Assembly: GCA_025602915.1 (NCBI GenBank)
Contig: JAHLJZ010000042.1
Span: 62,001-126,000, forward strand
Direction of reading: 5' to 3'
DNA length: 64,000 bases
From: Paraphysoderma sedebokerense
Lineage: Eukaryota; Blastocladiomycota; Physodermatomycetes; Physodermatales; Physodermataceae
Positions within the stretch are counted from its first letter, which is position 1. Every line of letters starts with the position of its first letter. Shown piece after piece: positions 45,671-59,351 of the stretch. A model generated the notes under the pieces. That model ran no database searches. It was not told where the DNA came from and saw only the letters and a program-made list of their open reading frames with translations. Position numbers and translations under genes: made by a program.

Positions 45671-48600
45671 ATGTCAAAGCATTCGCAAATGCCGTACACT
45701 AACAACACTATATCGAGTCGCTATGGAAGTAGTAACAGGCTTCCGACTTTGCAATTCTCCTCCTCTAACTCTGCCTTCCCGAGAAATCTACCCCGGCCTC
45801 CCCCAAGCCTTGAAGGACTGCCGTCTCAACGTCAACCAATTCCCTCCTTTGGGGATGATGACGATGAGTTTGAGATCGACTCATTTGAACTAAACCCGGA
45901 GGAGCTCGACCGAGTGATGACTCAAATTGATCAGACAACGGCATCCTTCAACCAAAATCCGACTTCTACACAACTTACAGCCCACCAAAACCAAGCTTTT
46001 TCGTCGACTAGATCGAATTCAAATCTGTATTCTTCCATTTCAACCTCTACTTTTGATCAAACAGCTTATCGGCAGCTGCATGATTCAAGCCGCGGAGCCG
46101 ATATAAATGCACAGTATACATGTCCACGACCAGGAATGGTAAATTCGCGCGAAATTCCTTTGCCCGAGAATCGTCGTCATCAACTTCCCAATACCAATTC
46201 CAATTCTTACTCGATACACACTACTAACGGTCCGACATCCTCTCACCAGAAAGCTTCATCTGATTCACTTGACCTCGATACTGTGCTAGCCGAACTTGAA
46301 AAACTCAAAAATGAGAATCAATCTCTTCGTTCGAGATCCGACACTTTGTTGCAAGAAAAGTACAAAAAAGACGGCGAAGTTTCTATCATTCGATCAAATT
46401 ACACAAAACTAGAATTTGAAAATCTGACTTTGAAACAGAAACTGAAAGAAAACGAAGAATTGTTAAACCTCGAGAAGGAAAAGTTAAAACGAGAAGCCAA
46501 AAATGAAATTGAAAAAATGCAAACTCAATTTCTATTTACCCAGCATGAATTGCAGAGTAAATTAGATGACGCTGAAAGAGTTAGTAGGCAACGGTTATCT
46601 ATGACTCAAGTGACAGTGGAGAGAGATAAAGACAAAGGTAGTCAATCATCCATGTCGATTGATCCGGCGGCTAATACGACATTTGGTGATATCACTGTCA
46701 TAGTTGAAGCAGGTGGAAGCGATGATAACATTAATGTGAATGATTCTATTTTAAACGAAACGAATGTCCCAGAACCCAAAATGGCGCGACCTCAAAGCAA
46801 CCTCCCAACTTCACGACCTCGAGATTCAACATCAAACAATTCGCATTCGATACAATTAGACGTCAACCATGATATTCTAGCCTCAGTAAAATCACTCTCG
46901 ATCGCACAATTCTCCTCGTCACCGGCCGTAAATATTTCGTATGACGCTACCCGTCTTCCAATGGAATTTCTTACCTATTTTACTGCTCTTGTTTCATCGC
47001 CTTCAAGTGTCACCGCCCTCCCGCTATTGGAAGTGCTCGGAAAATATTTATTCTTTGCAACGCGGAAGCACGACGTCAATGACTTGTTTTGGATTGTACC
47101 GCATATCATAAGGCTTATACAATTCCTGGTGGAACGCTTTAGAGACGTTAGGAAACAATTATGGGCAAACACGAAAACCGATAATGGAGGTTGCAGCTTC
47201 ACTAAAAAACGTGGACGAGATAACGAATTGGGCAATGGAACGGTAGATAACGCTCTCTCTGAAATAACGGACCCATCGTTCGGGGTTTTCAATCAGTTGA
47301 TAGAATTGGTTAAGACGTTAGCAGAATTCTTGAATCAAGTTTGTCACAGTCACAAAGATTCTTCCAAACCGCATTCCGGTTCATTCAAGCAGCAGTCTGA
47401 CTATGATCCCGACGGAGCCGACCATCTCAATCAACCACTTGCACTCCCAACCTACCATTCTGTCTCTCTCCCTGTCATCATCGCCTCAGTAACTAGTATC
47501 CTGACAATTCTTACCCTTCTCTCAGCAGATTCACAGCTTAAGTACACATCTTCCTCCCTTCCAGCCTCAATAGCAGATCACCTCTCTAAGGTTAATCTCT
47601 CAATTCTTCATTCATTGATTCAATCAACTTCATTTATTTATCTGTTTGATCCGGCGCTACCGAGCGTAATTCATACGAAAGCAGTGGAACTGTTCATGGG
47701 ATTGAGCTCGGGAAGTGAAATGTTCTTCAGAGAGTGTATGATTGCTAGGAGTAAAAACACAGGGTTGGTTCCGTCGTCCGCGTCGGCATCCTCATCAACG
47801 TTGTCTCTGAACAGTACAAGGGATATAGAAAGTAGAAGGGAACCGAAGGAAAAGGGGCGAGTAGGAGAAAGAAAGCGCGAAAGAGGAACTCCAAGTCTGT
47901 TTGGAATTCTGTGTAGGTACTTGAGTGAAAATTATGAGCCGTTTAATTGGGCCGAGTCCGCAGAGTCAAGACCTACCGATAATACTGGAACCGAATCATC
48001 CATTCAACAGTCAAAAGCTTTAGAACCACTCAAGGAGACCAGTGGCCTTCACCCGAACAACAAGTTGGAATCGGATCAGACACATTGCTATCAAATCCGT
48101 AGACTGCAGTTAACCGTCATCCGATTCTTCAGTGTGCTTTCAACCTTATACGCTTCTCAATTCATTCCTATATTATGCAATTCTCGCTCATCCTCATCCA
48201 CTACCAATGCGGTATCATCCTCCGCAACTCATCCTCGATCATCTAATCACTCATCTCTCTTTCCAAGTCCTCAGCCGATTCCTCTTATCACCAATCTCAT
48301 TACCCTCCTTCATTTCACCATCTCTTCATTACTAAAACGACTTCACTCTCCATTTGACATGCCAGACACCCGAGCTGAACGTCTGCAGGATTTGAGACTA
48401 CAAGTTCAAATTGTCAAAAGCGGATTAAGATTTTTGGGGGCGATAGTAAACGAATGTTTCTGGTGGTCAAATTCGGAGGGTAGTGTTGCCGGTGTCACGG
48501 AAAACGGAAACACGAACGACAATGAATGTGGGAAGGATCAACAAAAATCTTCATCTAACATGGATGTCGACGTTTCTTCGCCTACTGATTCCATAATGAC

Positions 48601-49090
48601 TTCGAAAGAAGATACCCAAGAAAAGGGGAACATCGACAAAAGCGATCATCTAAATTTGGATGAGAATATTAAGGGTGCCGAAACAAATTCGATGAATGTA
48701 GTCCCATCGTTGCAACTCAAAATGCCACAACCCGATGACTTGTTAATCAAAGCACCTGGTATGACGGAACAATTATCCTATTTATTTGTTATCTCGTTGG
48801 TACGGGTCATAAGTTGGAGAAAAATTGTCCCGGATTATTTTGATTTTCTTGATTTTCACCCTCCGTCTTCGTCTTCGTCTGCGTTCCATTCATATACATG
48901 GACTGATGCGTTGAAATCGGAATGGAAAAATGTGGTTGAATTTGAACGAGTCGGAAATGTGAAAGAATTGCTTGATGATGTGAATGAAGTTGCCAAAGAT
49001 TTGTTGGATGTGTTGGTGGAAGAGGATGATCAGAAACCCATTTTTGATTTATTTTCCTCTGAACATAATGTCAGTGGAGAGGAAGGTTGA
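45671..49090 (+). CDS. ATRIP: ATRIP-like checkpoint protein, copy 2
   Basis: All 1139 codons translate to the same protein as copy 1, with no difference in the long Ser-rich linkers that normally diverge fastest. That argues for very recent origin or artefact. Confidence 0.78.
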   Translation: MSKHSQMPYTNNTISSRYGSSNRLPTLQFSSSNSAFPRNLPRPPPSLEGLPSQRQPIPSFGDDDDEFEIDSFELNPEELDRVMTQIDQTTASFNQNPTSTQLTAHQNQAFSSTRSNSNLYSSISTSTFDQTAYRQLHDSSRGADINAQYTCPRPGMVNSREIPLPENRRHQLPNTNSNSYSIHTTNGPTSSHQKASSDSLDLDTVLAELEKLKNENQSLRSRSDTLLQEKYKKDGEVSIIRSNYTKLEFENLTLKQKLKENEELLNLEKEKLKREAKNEIEKMQTQFLFTQHELQSKLDDAERVSRQRLSMTQVTVERDKDKGSQSSMSIDPAANTTFGDITVIVEAGGSDDNINVNDSILNETNVPEPKMARPQSNLPTSRPRDSTSNNSHSIQLDVNHDILASVKSLSIAQFSSSPAVNISYDATRLPMEFLTYFTALVSSPSSVTALPLLEVLGKYLFFATRKHDVNDLFWIVPHIIRLIQFLVERFRDVRKQLWANTKTDNGGCSFTKKRGRDNELGNGTVDNALSEITDPSFGVFNQLIELVKTLAEFLNQVCHSHKDSSKPHSGSFKQQSDYDPDGADHLNQPLALPTYHSVSLPVIIASVTSILTILTLLSADSQLKYTSSSLPASIADHLSKVNLSILHSLIQSTSFIYLFDPALPSVIHTKAVELFMGLSSGSEMFFRECMIARSKNTGLVPSSASASSSTLSLNSTRDIESRREPKEKGRVGERKRERGTPSLFGILCRYLSENYEPFNWAESAESRPTDNTGTESSIQQSKALEPLKETSGLHPNNKLESDQTHCYQIRRLQLTVIRFFSVLSTLYASQFIPILCNSRSSSSTTNAVSSSATHPRSSNHSSLFPSPQPIPLITNLITLLHFTISSLLKRLHSPFDMPDTRAERLQDLRLQVQIVKSGLRFLGAIVNECFWWSNSEGSVAGVTENGNTNDNECGKDQQKSSSNMDVDVSSPTDSIMTSKEDTQEKGNIDKSDHLNLDENIKGAETNSMNVVPSLQLKMPQPDDLLIKAPGMTEQLSYLFVISLVRVISWRKIVPDYFDFLDFHPPSSSSSAFHSYTWTDALKSEWKNVVEFERVGNVKELLDDVNEVAKDLLDVLVEEDDQKPIFDLFSSEHNVSGEEG

Positions 49091-49281
49091 AATAAATTAA
49101 TTTTTGACGATTAAAAGCCGAAACCTTCAAATTCTTAGCAGAGCCAAAGTACCGTGCGGATCTGGTGATGGACCGAGTAACTTCGAGTTCGGTTTTCTTT
49201 GAATGATAGTTCCAGAGTCCTGACCTGGCGGCCTGCGCTTCTTCATTCCGTGGTCTGTGAAATCTGAATTAATCTCCACAA

Positions 49282-50484
49282 ATGGGCAACGTATTCAATA
49301 AGTCAGCAAACAAAGTCACATCTCATGATAAAGCAATATTGGAACTCAAGATACAGAGGGACAAGTTAAAACAATATCAGAAAAAGGTAATTCTGACTTG
49401 ACCTTGGTCCAATCCGTTCTTGCAACGTCTATGAAGGCATTCTCCTAGCTTCAATCATAATAACCATCTTTATTTCGTCTAATTGTTATTCCGTACGGAT
49501 TTTTGGGTTTAGCTGGAACAAGTTCAACAACGAGAGACTGAAATTGCGAAGAAACATTTATCTAACGGGGACAAGAAACGAGCGTTGTTAGCTCTAAAAA
49601 AGAAGAAATATCAGCAAACGTTAATTGAGAAAACAGATGCACAATTGTTCAATTTAGAAGAACTGGTATAAATTTTAAATTCTTTCGGTTTTTTTCTGGT
49701 TTCTGGCGTCATTATCCTTCAGGGTATAATGTCGTTGCAACCATCGACTTTTAGTGGGTCGACCTCTGTAAGTGGTTTAGTGTAAAAGCTAATGTGTTTT
49801 ATTTTTTCCGTAGACAAATTCAATAGAGTATGCGTTGGTCGAGAAACAAGTATTTGAAGGCCTACAGAAAGGTAATGAAGTGTTGAAAGAGATACATAAT
49901 GAAATGTCAATCGAGAAAGTTGAAAAGTTAATGCAAGATACCGCTGATGCGATTGAATATCAAAATGTACGTCGGATAACTTTTTCTCAGTTCTGCTTGT
50001 CTGTCTCGTAGTCTATCGTTAGCTTCATTCATTTCCTTATTTTTAAAAATCGGCAAACTGTGCGGAGTGTGGTACTATAGCTAGGAACTAATATCTTTTG
50101 TTTGTTTACTTTTTATTCTTAATCCAATCGTCAGGAAATTGAAAATATACTGAACGGGCAAATAACGACAGAGGACGAAGAAAGTATATTGAAAGAGTTG
50201 GAAGATATTGAAAAGGAAGAACTGGCCAAAGTTGCCGATTCGATGCCAGATGTCCCCACTCAGGAATTACCGACTGGAACCAAGGCAGCGGATGGAAAAG
50301 GTTTGCTTTCAAGTAACTCTTCTTTGATGTTACGAACCTGTTTGTACGTTCGACATTACCGTTTCACTCAATGAATATTCTTGATCCACTAGAACCGATT
50401 GCATCTACAAAGGAGCCGACCGCTGCCAAGGAAAAGCAGAAAGAAAAAGTGAAACAAAAGGAACCAGCGTTGGTTGCCAGCTAA
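49282..50484 (+). CDS. VPS20: Vps20/CHMP6, copy 2
   Basis: Exons 49282-49386, 49513-49665, 49814-49966, 50135-50300 and 50393-50484 repeat copy 1. The exon-like piece inside intron 2 recurs at 49,723-49,767. Confidence 0.92.
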
Positions 50485-50839
50485 TTTAACTGTTGACTTT
50501 GATGTTGTTGTTGATGACTGTATTTATATATACATGTAAACGAATCCGTGATTGAGGAAAATGCTTTTGAAAGCAACGATCACAGGGGCTCGGTGGCAGA
50601 AGTCATTGAGGGGCACAATCCGACTATTTCCTCTAATTGTTAATTCTAAATGAGATTTACTGTGTTTCATAAATATATTTGAGTTGCATGCTTTCATTTT
50701 CTCTGTGAGTAGGAGTGATGAGCAGAAGGGTTTTCCTTTTATCACGAAAATTGCTAGCACGAAGAATCCATCCCGCGACATTTTGAATGCATTCATTCCA
50801 TGTTCAACAACTGCGCATAAATACGCTCGAAGTGCTCAA
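50485..50839. other. Spacer between VPS20 and TALPID3, copy 2
   Basis: Identical to the unit 1 spacer, including the open frame back to an ATG at 50,684. Confidence 0.45.
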
Positions 50840-53800
50840 ATGGACGACGATTTTGACCCCACTCTTGCTCGTCTGCAACGAACTCTTGCCTCTGCCAATT
50901 CATTATTCCAAAGAGCGTTGCAAAGGGCCGAGAATCTCAGCAACCAACCTGACCCGTCGTCCCAAGACAAGTCGAATACGAGTCCACAGAAACAGAAAGT
51001 CTGGGAAACTTCGATACAAAATCTAAGAAGAAAACTAAAGACAAAGAATATTGGTGCAGTCTCAGAACAGAGTTTACTCATTGATGATGTTGAAAATAGA
51101 CCCTTGGATGCCAATCTTATCAGTAGTCAAGTCATGGGTGGATCTGAAAGTTCACTTGGACTTTCTGGATCAAGTGTCAGCGAAGACAACAGAAGTGAGA
51201 AATCCGAAATTAAGAGTCAATCAGTATTGAAGGCAACAGACGGCCAGATTTTGGTATCAAAGAAGAAATCGAAGAGGAAGCCAATGCCCACAAAGAAGAA
51301 GTCATTGGGGAAGGAGAATATGAGTGTGAACAATGTACACCGCGATGATAACATTTGGAATTTACCAACATTCGGTACTAACTATGGATTCATTCATAAA
51401 GGACAATAATCCGGTAGTAACCAAAGAATCGGATCAGGTATGCTCTTTCTGGTAAATTTTGTAATCAGTTACCCCGAAGTGACGCTGCTCCTTGATAGCC
51501 GCGACCGCCACCTACGAGCAGTATTGCTGGCCAGCAAGTCAAATCTGCAGAAACGCCGAAGGTATCAAATAGATTGTTTTCAAGTCGATATCGGTATTTT
51601 GTATTGAACCTAATTCTATTCGTATGATAGGCTGCTCCAAAGGACGCTGTTAACTCAGGCGGACCGCCGGCCTTTGAAACTTTAAATTTCGCGGACACTT
51701 TGGTTTCGAAAGTCGTACATGATCAAGAAATAGTCGAAAATGTATTATTTTGGATTTATCCTGAGTAATTATTTTGAGTAGGTAGGCTAACCCCATGGTT
51801 TTATACAGCATTTATCGACGCTGGAACAACTTCACAAGCGACTCCACACCATGAATGAGGCTTTCGTCAGTAAGCAAAAGGATCTGTTAGACGTTCAAAG
51901 TGAATCTGTAAAGCAGCAGGTAAGGGCCGCTCTATTATATGCATCGACGTATCTATGATTAATATGTTGTTTCAAGGCATTCAAGCATATTCATTTTCTT
52001 CAAGAGTTGAACGAGAAGCACATTGATTGGCAGGTTAGTTAAGCTTGAAGTTAATCTCAATGTACATATTCTTATATCGTATCCGAATATTAGGGACATC
52101 AATTGCAGAAATTAAATTCGATTTTTCTCAACATTGTAAAAGCAACTGATGCAATGGAGGTAAGAAATCGTCGTGTAGATGCGTGGAAGTACCAGATTGA
52201 TGATCACCCTGTGATGTATAGGGATCTTCCATCCAAAACTTGACTCGTCCTTACCGTATTCCTCTCAACAACGTACTCCCAACGGCGCCAAATCAAGGTC
52301 AACATCAACCGTCAGATGTCAATAATGTCCCACCAGAAGTATCAAATACAGTCGATAGAAACGTAGTCACAGAGATAGTAAATTTACAACTAGAAACTAT
52401 TAGAAATGATATACAAAAAGTGCTCGATTCCGTTGAAGAAAAAAAGGTGTCAACTGGTCGAGAAAGGGAAGAGAAACGGTTGCGAAGACGGAAAGCTGAA
52501 GCACAGATGAGAATCGAACAAACTTATGATCAGTCCTCTCTATCAGAGTTGATGGGACCTGATGAGTCTATTGTTTCGACTTCCGGACGGAGAATGCCCA
52601 TATCGGTTAGCAATATCTCGTGCTCTTTTATCTCCCAAGCGTGATCGACTAATTCTTATATGAAGGGTATATTATTACAGGGAACTCATGATTATGAGGC
52701 GACCCGTAGAAAAATCCGCGAGATGTCGGTAAAAAGTCAGGAAATGATTCAGAGTTTTAAATCGACATTTGACCTAGGTGAGAATTCTGATTTCTCTTTA
52801 TTGACGTATGTTCAAATCAATAATCAAACATTATGCAGACACCAAAATATTTACCAACTCAAATTTGTCGAATCAAACGGAGGAATTAGAAAAGATTCGT
52901 GAGGAAGCGCAAAAGCGCGTTTTTGAGAAGTTGAGAGTAATTTATCAAAGGATTCTGTTGTCTCGAGTTTACGGATAACAAAGTTGACGTCCGTCTTGGC
53001 TAGGCTACTCGAAAAAATCCACCGACGAAGATACCGGCTTTGAAGAAAGGAAGTAAAGCGATTGCGAAGACAACTATTCCGGCCGGCAAACAACCTCTGA
53101 GTGCGAAATCACCACCAACTTCACCTACCCGGCAATCTCATGTTCATACAGATCGTCCTCCCTCGCCTCTCAAGCCACCAAATAAATTTTACAACGTACG
53201 ATTATCTGATAACCCAATCTTTTTAAGGCGAACTTCAATTAAACCGCCATATTTGAATGTCCCGACATCCCCTGTGAAACCCCCTAAATCCCAAGTGCGC
53301 GAAGTTATTCGAGAAATCATCAGAGCGTGAGTATGAAGCTCAGACTTTGGTTTGCGTAGATTTAGCATTTATTTAACGTTGTTCTCTGCGAAGACCGTCC
53401 CCTGTAGCGCCAATTCCGAAAAGCGAAATTTCGACGATGACGTCCCCACCACCACAGTCCCCGAAGTCGCCGATAAGTCGGTTAGAATCAAAGCCAGTTC
53501 CAAAAAGTAAAAAACCATTGTCCTCGAATAACTCTAACAATTACTAATTTTTACGTGATGCAGATACAACCCTAGACAGCACAACGCAGACTGTCCCAGA
53601 AAAAAAAGAAAGGTCTACACAGATGACGCCTGAACCTCCTAAAGTTGCAACACCGCCCAAGAAAGTCAGCACAAAAGCAGTACAGTATGATACTCCCCCA
53701 ACGAAGAAACCGGTTTGTATTCGATATTTCTTTCTCTTCCGATTACGCAACACTGAACACATCCACCAGGCTTCTGTGAAACCTGAACCACAGGTGTATC

Positions 53801-56753
53801 ATACTCCGGTTCAGGTAGATATAGCTGCGAACAACGGTGGCTTGATCGAAAATCATATCGTTGAATGGATGCAAAATGAAGTAATTCTGCGTCTGCTGCT
53901 CGAAGAACAACAGAGTAAGCTTATTATGTTTATTCTCTTTGCAGATGCCATGAAATCAGTCTAATGCAAATTAAGATGAGAGACATAGAATCCTTCTGTC
54001 GGAGATTCGTGACATCCTTCTGAACGAAGTCATTCATCAAGAGTTACGACAGATTGTGACGGCTGTTCTAAATGAACTTCGTCCGCCAACACCGCCACCG
54101 AAATCCCTTTCTATTCCCTCATCTAACATGGATTCAGATGAGGTACGAAAACGCATTGCGGCGGATCAGGAGATTTCCTTGCCATCGCTTTCGGCGGAGA
54201 AAGAAGTCGAGAGTTCGACTAAAGATACCTCAGCAGAGACAGAAGAGGCTTATGCTAGTGATTTTGAAAGTGCTGAAAGCCTACAACATGATATGTCAGA
54301 AACTGAAATGAAGAGTAGGATAATGGACGATCAAGAGATTAGTTTATTGATGAAAGGTATAAGAACATTTGATTACGTTTCTCTAGGAACGTAATCTTAT
54401 AATTTTTGAAAATCTCCATAGATCGCGTGATCAAGCCGGCAGAATCGCCCCCAAATCCGTCGCCGAAAGTTCCGAAGTCACCGCCACAGGATGCTGCAAT
54501 TCAAGCGGTCGAGACGCCTGCTTCGAGAGCTGATGTCGGTATTCAAATTGATCCTCCCACTGAAAGTCCCGCCATGGCGTCGGAACCTCCAGAACAGTCC
54601 AGTTCAAATGAAACAACTAGTACCGGTGGAGCTGTGACAACGATTTCGACTTTAGTTTCGGATGGAGAAGCCTTAACCGAATTCTATAGGTAAATCATGT
54701 AAGCTCTGGTTCGAATCAAGTACCTTCGGGTACTCACAATGTTGATTCTGTAGCGAGGGCGAAATCGTCGAACGCATCGGACCAAATATGTTGAAAGAGA
54801 TCGAGGCTAGCCGAGAAAATATCACTCAATTGCTTGGTATACCGAAAACTACGGTAACCACGCTTAAATCAAATACTTCAGACTCGAGTACAGGATCAGG
54901 CGATTCGCAGAGTTCGACGTCCTGTATGGCTGATGATGAGGAAATGAGTTCAGAGCAAATTAGTATTGGTGAAGTGGATCCGTCGTCTCGCATGAAATCG
55001 TCAAAGCCCCAACTCAAATATTCAAGAGCAAAAGCGACGGAAACTAGTAAAACAGAGGAAAATACGAATTCTAAGTCAGGGAGAAATCAGGATTTACCCA
55101 ACAAAGACCCGACTACCTTGCTGAAGACTAAAAAGAAGAAAGAAATTCTTCAAAGGCTAAAGCTGCTTCGAGATTCGGAGGACGATTTAAGCAAATCCTT
55201 AACGTCCACTAAGGACTCCTTTAGTATCGGCCAACATAGAGATGAAGGGGAGCATTCTATTGGAGAAGTACCTCCTGGTTACTCGCTGTCAGAAGGTATA
55301 TCGCGTGTTGTCAAATAGTCTGTTTAACTTTACTAATGGTCTCATTGAAGGTGAAATCGTTCCACAACGAGCGCCAGCGGTCAAAACTGTTCGACGGGAA
55401 GATCAGACCAGTGAAGGGGAACTGAGTGGAATGTTGTCCCCTGGAGAAGTTCAAACAGAAACGAAAACGAAACAACGAGAGCAAGGACTGAAGACATCAA
55501 TGTCAGCGGAATCCGTTCGGCGTGTAATAGCAGTACAGCCACCACTCAATGAACATTCATTTTTGCTTTCTTCCCCTCACAAAGGCAAAGAAAAGGTCAT
55601 AGCGTCAGATAATTCCGCAGAGAATGACAATATGTCGAAATCCGATCCATCCCAATCTTCGTCGGAGAAGATATCTTCAGTCCTTGTGAAAAGCGCGGAT
55701 GAATCTCCAGTGAAATCTCTCGTTCCTGACGTTTCCTTCCTCGAAGTCGCCACGACTCCTCAAATTCATATTCCACTCGATATCGCTGGTCCCGATTCAT
55801 TTTTCAATGCACCCAAAAATGGGCAAGCTTCCTCTAGTACGACGGCATGGCAACTGCCAGATCTAAAATCGGCGAGTCCGATAGTGTTATCGGAGCAATT
55901 TCAGTCAAACGTCGGCAAAGACAAGGTCACTACTAATGTCAGCTTGCTTCATGACGTGGAGATGTCATCGACGTCTTTCGTGTCTCCTCACCATCCTGCA
56001 TCCTCATCTCATCCGATGTTACCCCTTCCGACATTTACTACACCGTCTCGTAAAGGACCGAGCCACTTGAGCGGGGACTTGGACGAGACGATAGAAATAG
56101 AAGAGGTCTCTGAAGTTAAATACGAAGATCCTAGAAGCTTGCTGAGCGCTATCAGTCAATTTTCCAGCCCTGTTAGTGTGTCCTCGACGTCCCGGTCGAT
56201 TGGCGAAATTGGGTTGGAAAGGTTAAAAAGTCCAACGCCATTACGAACTTCGGTTGAAACGGAAAAATGGGTGGAAAGCTTATCACAAGTTTTGGATTCG
56301 AGTTTTAGAAAAAGTGAGTTTCGCACAAGAGCATCTGCAAATGAAGAAAAGCGTAGCGAACACAGCAGTAAGGATGAAAATCCGTTGGGGGAATCATACT
56401 TGAATTTGGGCACTCCTTCTGGGCAGTTGCCTCCGGTCATTGCAGACAATGTATCACATCAAGTTCCGTCTCTCATATCTCAGGTTCATGATACTGAACA
56501 AGATAAAGGGAAACTTTCAGACAGATCAGAAATATCAGAAGTATTGAATGAAAGTGTTAGTGATTACAAGTCGGCATCATCAAGTGAACACTTTGAGACT
56601 CGCGATGAGCCCCAGAGAACCGAAGATGCTGCGGGTAGTACAAGTCATCATGCAAGGAAAAGTTTTGAAGAATTAACGCAAACGATTGACAAAGTGTCTG
56701 AGATTGAAAGTGTGAGTGATAGTATTATCAGTTTTGGAAAACAATCGAGTTAA
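50840..56753 (+). CDS. TALPID3: TALPID3, copy 2
   Basis: Same multi-exon gene as copy 1, shifted by 20,005. Coiled coil, Pro-rich repeats and SEGE blocks are unchanged. The 503-codon last exon (in an open frame 55,242-56,753) is identical. Confidence 0.84.
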
Positions 56754-56937
56754 ATCCAAATTATTGTTAAATAGAGTTATGTATATACATTTTATGTCTG
56801 CACAAAGAATATATCAGCCTTCGACATACACGTTCAATTGACTATGGCCTCACTTTATTGTGCCCAATCAATCGCATACCTGGTTAATATAAGTCACAAC
56901 AATAACGAAATCACGAGTTTATTGATGAAGACGACCT

Positions 56938-59169
56938 TCATTCGCCAGCACTGTCGATATTTTCAAGCGAGCTGAGATCCTGATTTTTGACATATGGATT
57001 GCGAGAAGAGACGAGATTTTGAAGCTGGACATGTGTCGGATTATGCAAATTAAAATCGTTGCCCTGGTCAAATAGGTCTGTTAAGATACTATCGGCAATC
57101 GATAATGATGTATAAGTCAGCAAACCTGCAATGCTAGACCCCACAGTCCAGCTTTCCCTGTTAATAATTGGTCATCTTTAACGCTTTGTCCTTCATCCTT
57201 TGAGTGCCCTGGCGGGGAGTTCGCAGAAACTGAACTGCGTCGCGAAACGGCAGTTCGAACGGACGCGATCTCATCAACATTGTTCACATTCTGGTCTAAA
57301 ATAGCGTCATAGAGCGATTTCAATCCGTTCGCTGTGATTTTGTTATAACTGAGATTGAGATGAAGTAATGTTCGATTTCCCCAAAAATAATGTTGGCCGT
57401 TGATTTCGATGATGGAGGATTCGGAAAGTGGATTCTGTTGCGTCGCCTCATGCTAGACACCAAGAACGACAGGCAAATGTCAGTTGGAGAACCAAATATT
57501 AAGAATAAGAATCCGCAATACTTCTTCAATGGCATCATCTTTGTCAATTTTCCCAGTTTTTTTTATATTTTTGTTTGATGATCCACTAGCGGTGGACTTG
57601 CTTTTATCACTTTTATTTGGCGTTTTAGTATCTGACAACTTTCCTTTACTTTTATCGCTTTCAGGCAATTCTTGAGCTGAGTTTTTAGTCTTAGGATTTG
57701 CTGGAGTAGAATTAGTTGTTTTGATATCTTTTTGTGCCGGCTTCGGGGGCGGTTTCTTCGACTTCGGATCCTCCTTTTGTGCCGGCAAGCTGTCTACCGA
57801 ACGTCTAAATGAGTGTACTTGAATATCTGTACCGTCCTATGGACCTACGGAACTCAAATTAAAAAATGCATACTTTCCGGCTGAACCCGTCGGTCTGGGC
57901 TTGCCAGATTTGCTTTTCTGTAACGGAGCATTCAATGGAATGTCTTGGTTAGTATTAACTCAACGCTCAAGCTTTTGTAAGAACATCGGTTCGGCTTCAC
58001 CTCTTCATCCATTTGCTTCTTTTCTTCCGAAAGAGTTTTCTTACATGCCACAATTTCCTCCGGTGAAAGTGGGCTTTTGCTCAATGCCTTAAAGTAATTC
58101 AAACGATGAATATTAATGTGGTATCAAAATGACGGGTAACACTGTAAAACGTACCTTAGAAATTGCAATCGCTCCTTGATCTCCAATTTGATTATTGCCG
58201 ATACTCAAAGAAATCAATTTCTGATTACTTTTCAGCATCTGCGAAGCAAGGAATGACATTATCAACAGTTTTGACCTGATGCTAGCTGACAATTAAAATG
58301 AACCTACTTCTCCCAGAAATGATGCTCCTTCATTATTGATCTCATTGCACCAAAGGTTTAATACGCTCAAAGATTTATTAGATTTCAGAGCGGCAGCAAG
58401 AGCGGCAGCTCCAACGTTAGTAATCTTGTTCGACTTCAGTGAGAGTGATTCTAGCTGGCTCTCCGGATATAGCAATCCGGCGAATATAGTTTCGGTCCGA
58501 ATTGGGTTTTGGTCGATTTGCAATGATCGGATGCCGGTGGACGGAAGAACAGACACCAACAAGTTAACATGGCCATCGGTCAAACCATTACATGTAAATC
58601 TTCACTGACAGTTAGGAACATCGATCAGACATATCAGATTATATGGTTAGACATACGAGAGTTCAGTCACCGTCGTAGATGTTGGTAGGATATCACACAC
58701 TGCCTTCATTACCGGCAACTCTATCTTCCATCTTCGAACGCCAACTCGGTTCTCCTCATCGACATCATCTGTGGCATCAATCAATATTGTAGGCTTGAAT
58801 TTGTAGTTGCTGCTATATGTGAATTCATTGTTCTCCGTCCCGGATTGCATAAGTGGTGGCGAATTGCTCGTAATAGGTGAATTCGCATTTTCCGATTTGA
58901 CTTTTGATGACTGATTGTTGACTGCACCGTCGGCGCCAGTCTCCGCTGATGCATATATCGGTAAGGGAATCGGAGGTAATGGATATTTGAGTTTGCGGAC
59001 TTGAAAGGAACTATTGAATGTTTCTCTCTGGCAATATGATGCAAAGTCTTCTTCGAAATTTCCCGTTGGTTCAAACGGACGATTCGATGACACTATCATT
59101 CACCGTATTTCAGTTAGACACTGTTTAAAACATAAGTACAGTAAGCATACCTTCGATAGCGGTAGGCAT
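56938..59169 (-). CDS. LRRC71: LRRC71-like protein, copy 2
   Basis: Same gene as copy 1 with identical LRR and linker frames. It converges on TALPID3 copy 2 and diverges from the complete FAM149B copy. Confidence 0.82.
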
Positions 59170-59351
59170 AACTTTATACGGCAATAAATATAAGTAGAGG
59201 ATAGTCAATGGATTTTCAGAGAGAGGAACGGAGGCAGAAAAGTTCGTGTTCGCGATTCGAGTTTTCTGCTTAACTTCAACTCGGATTCAAGCATTCATTA
59301 GATGGTATATTCTTCAAAAATGGATTGGTTTCTTCGCACGCTATAGTGGAT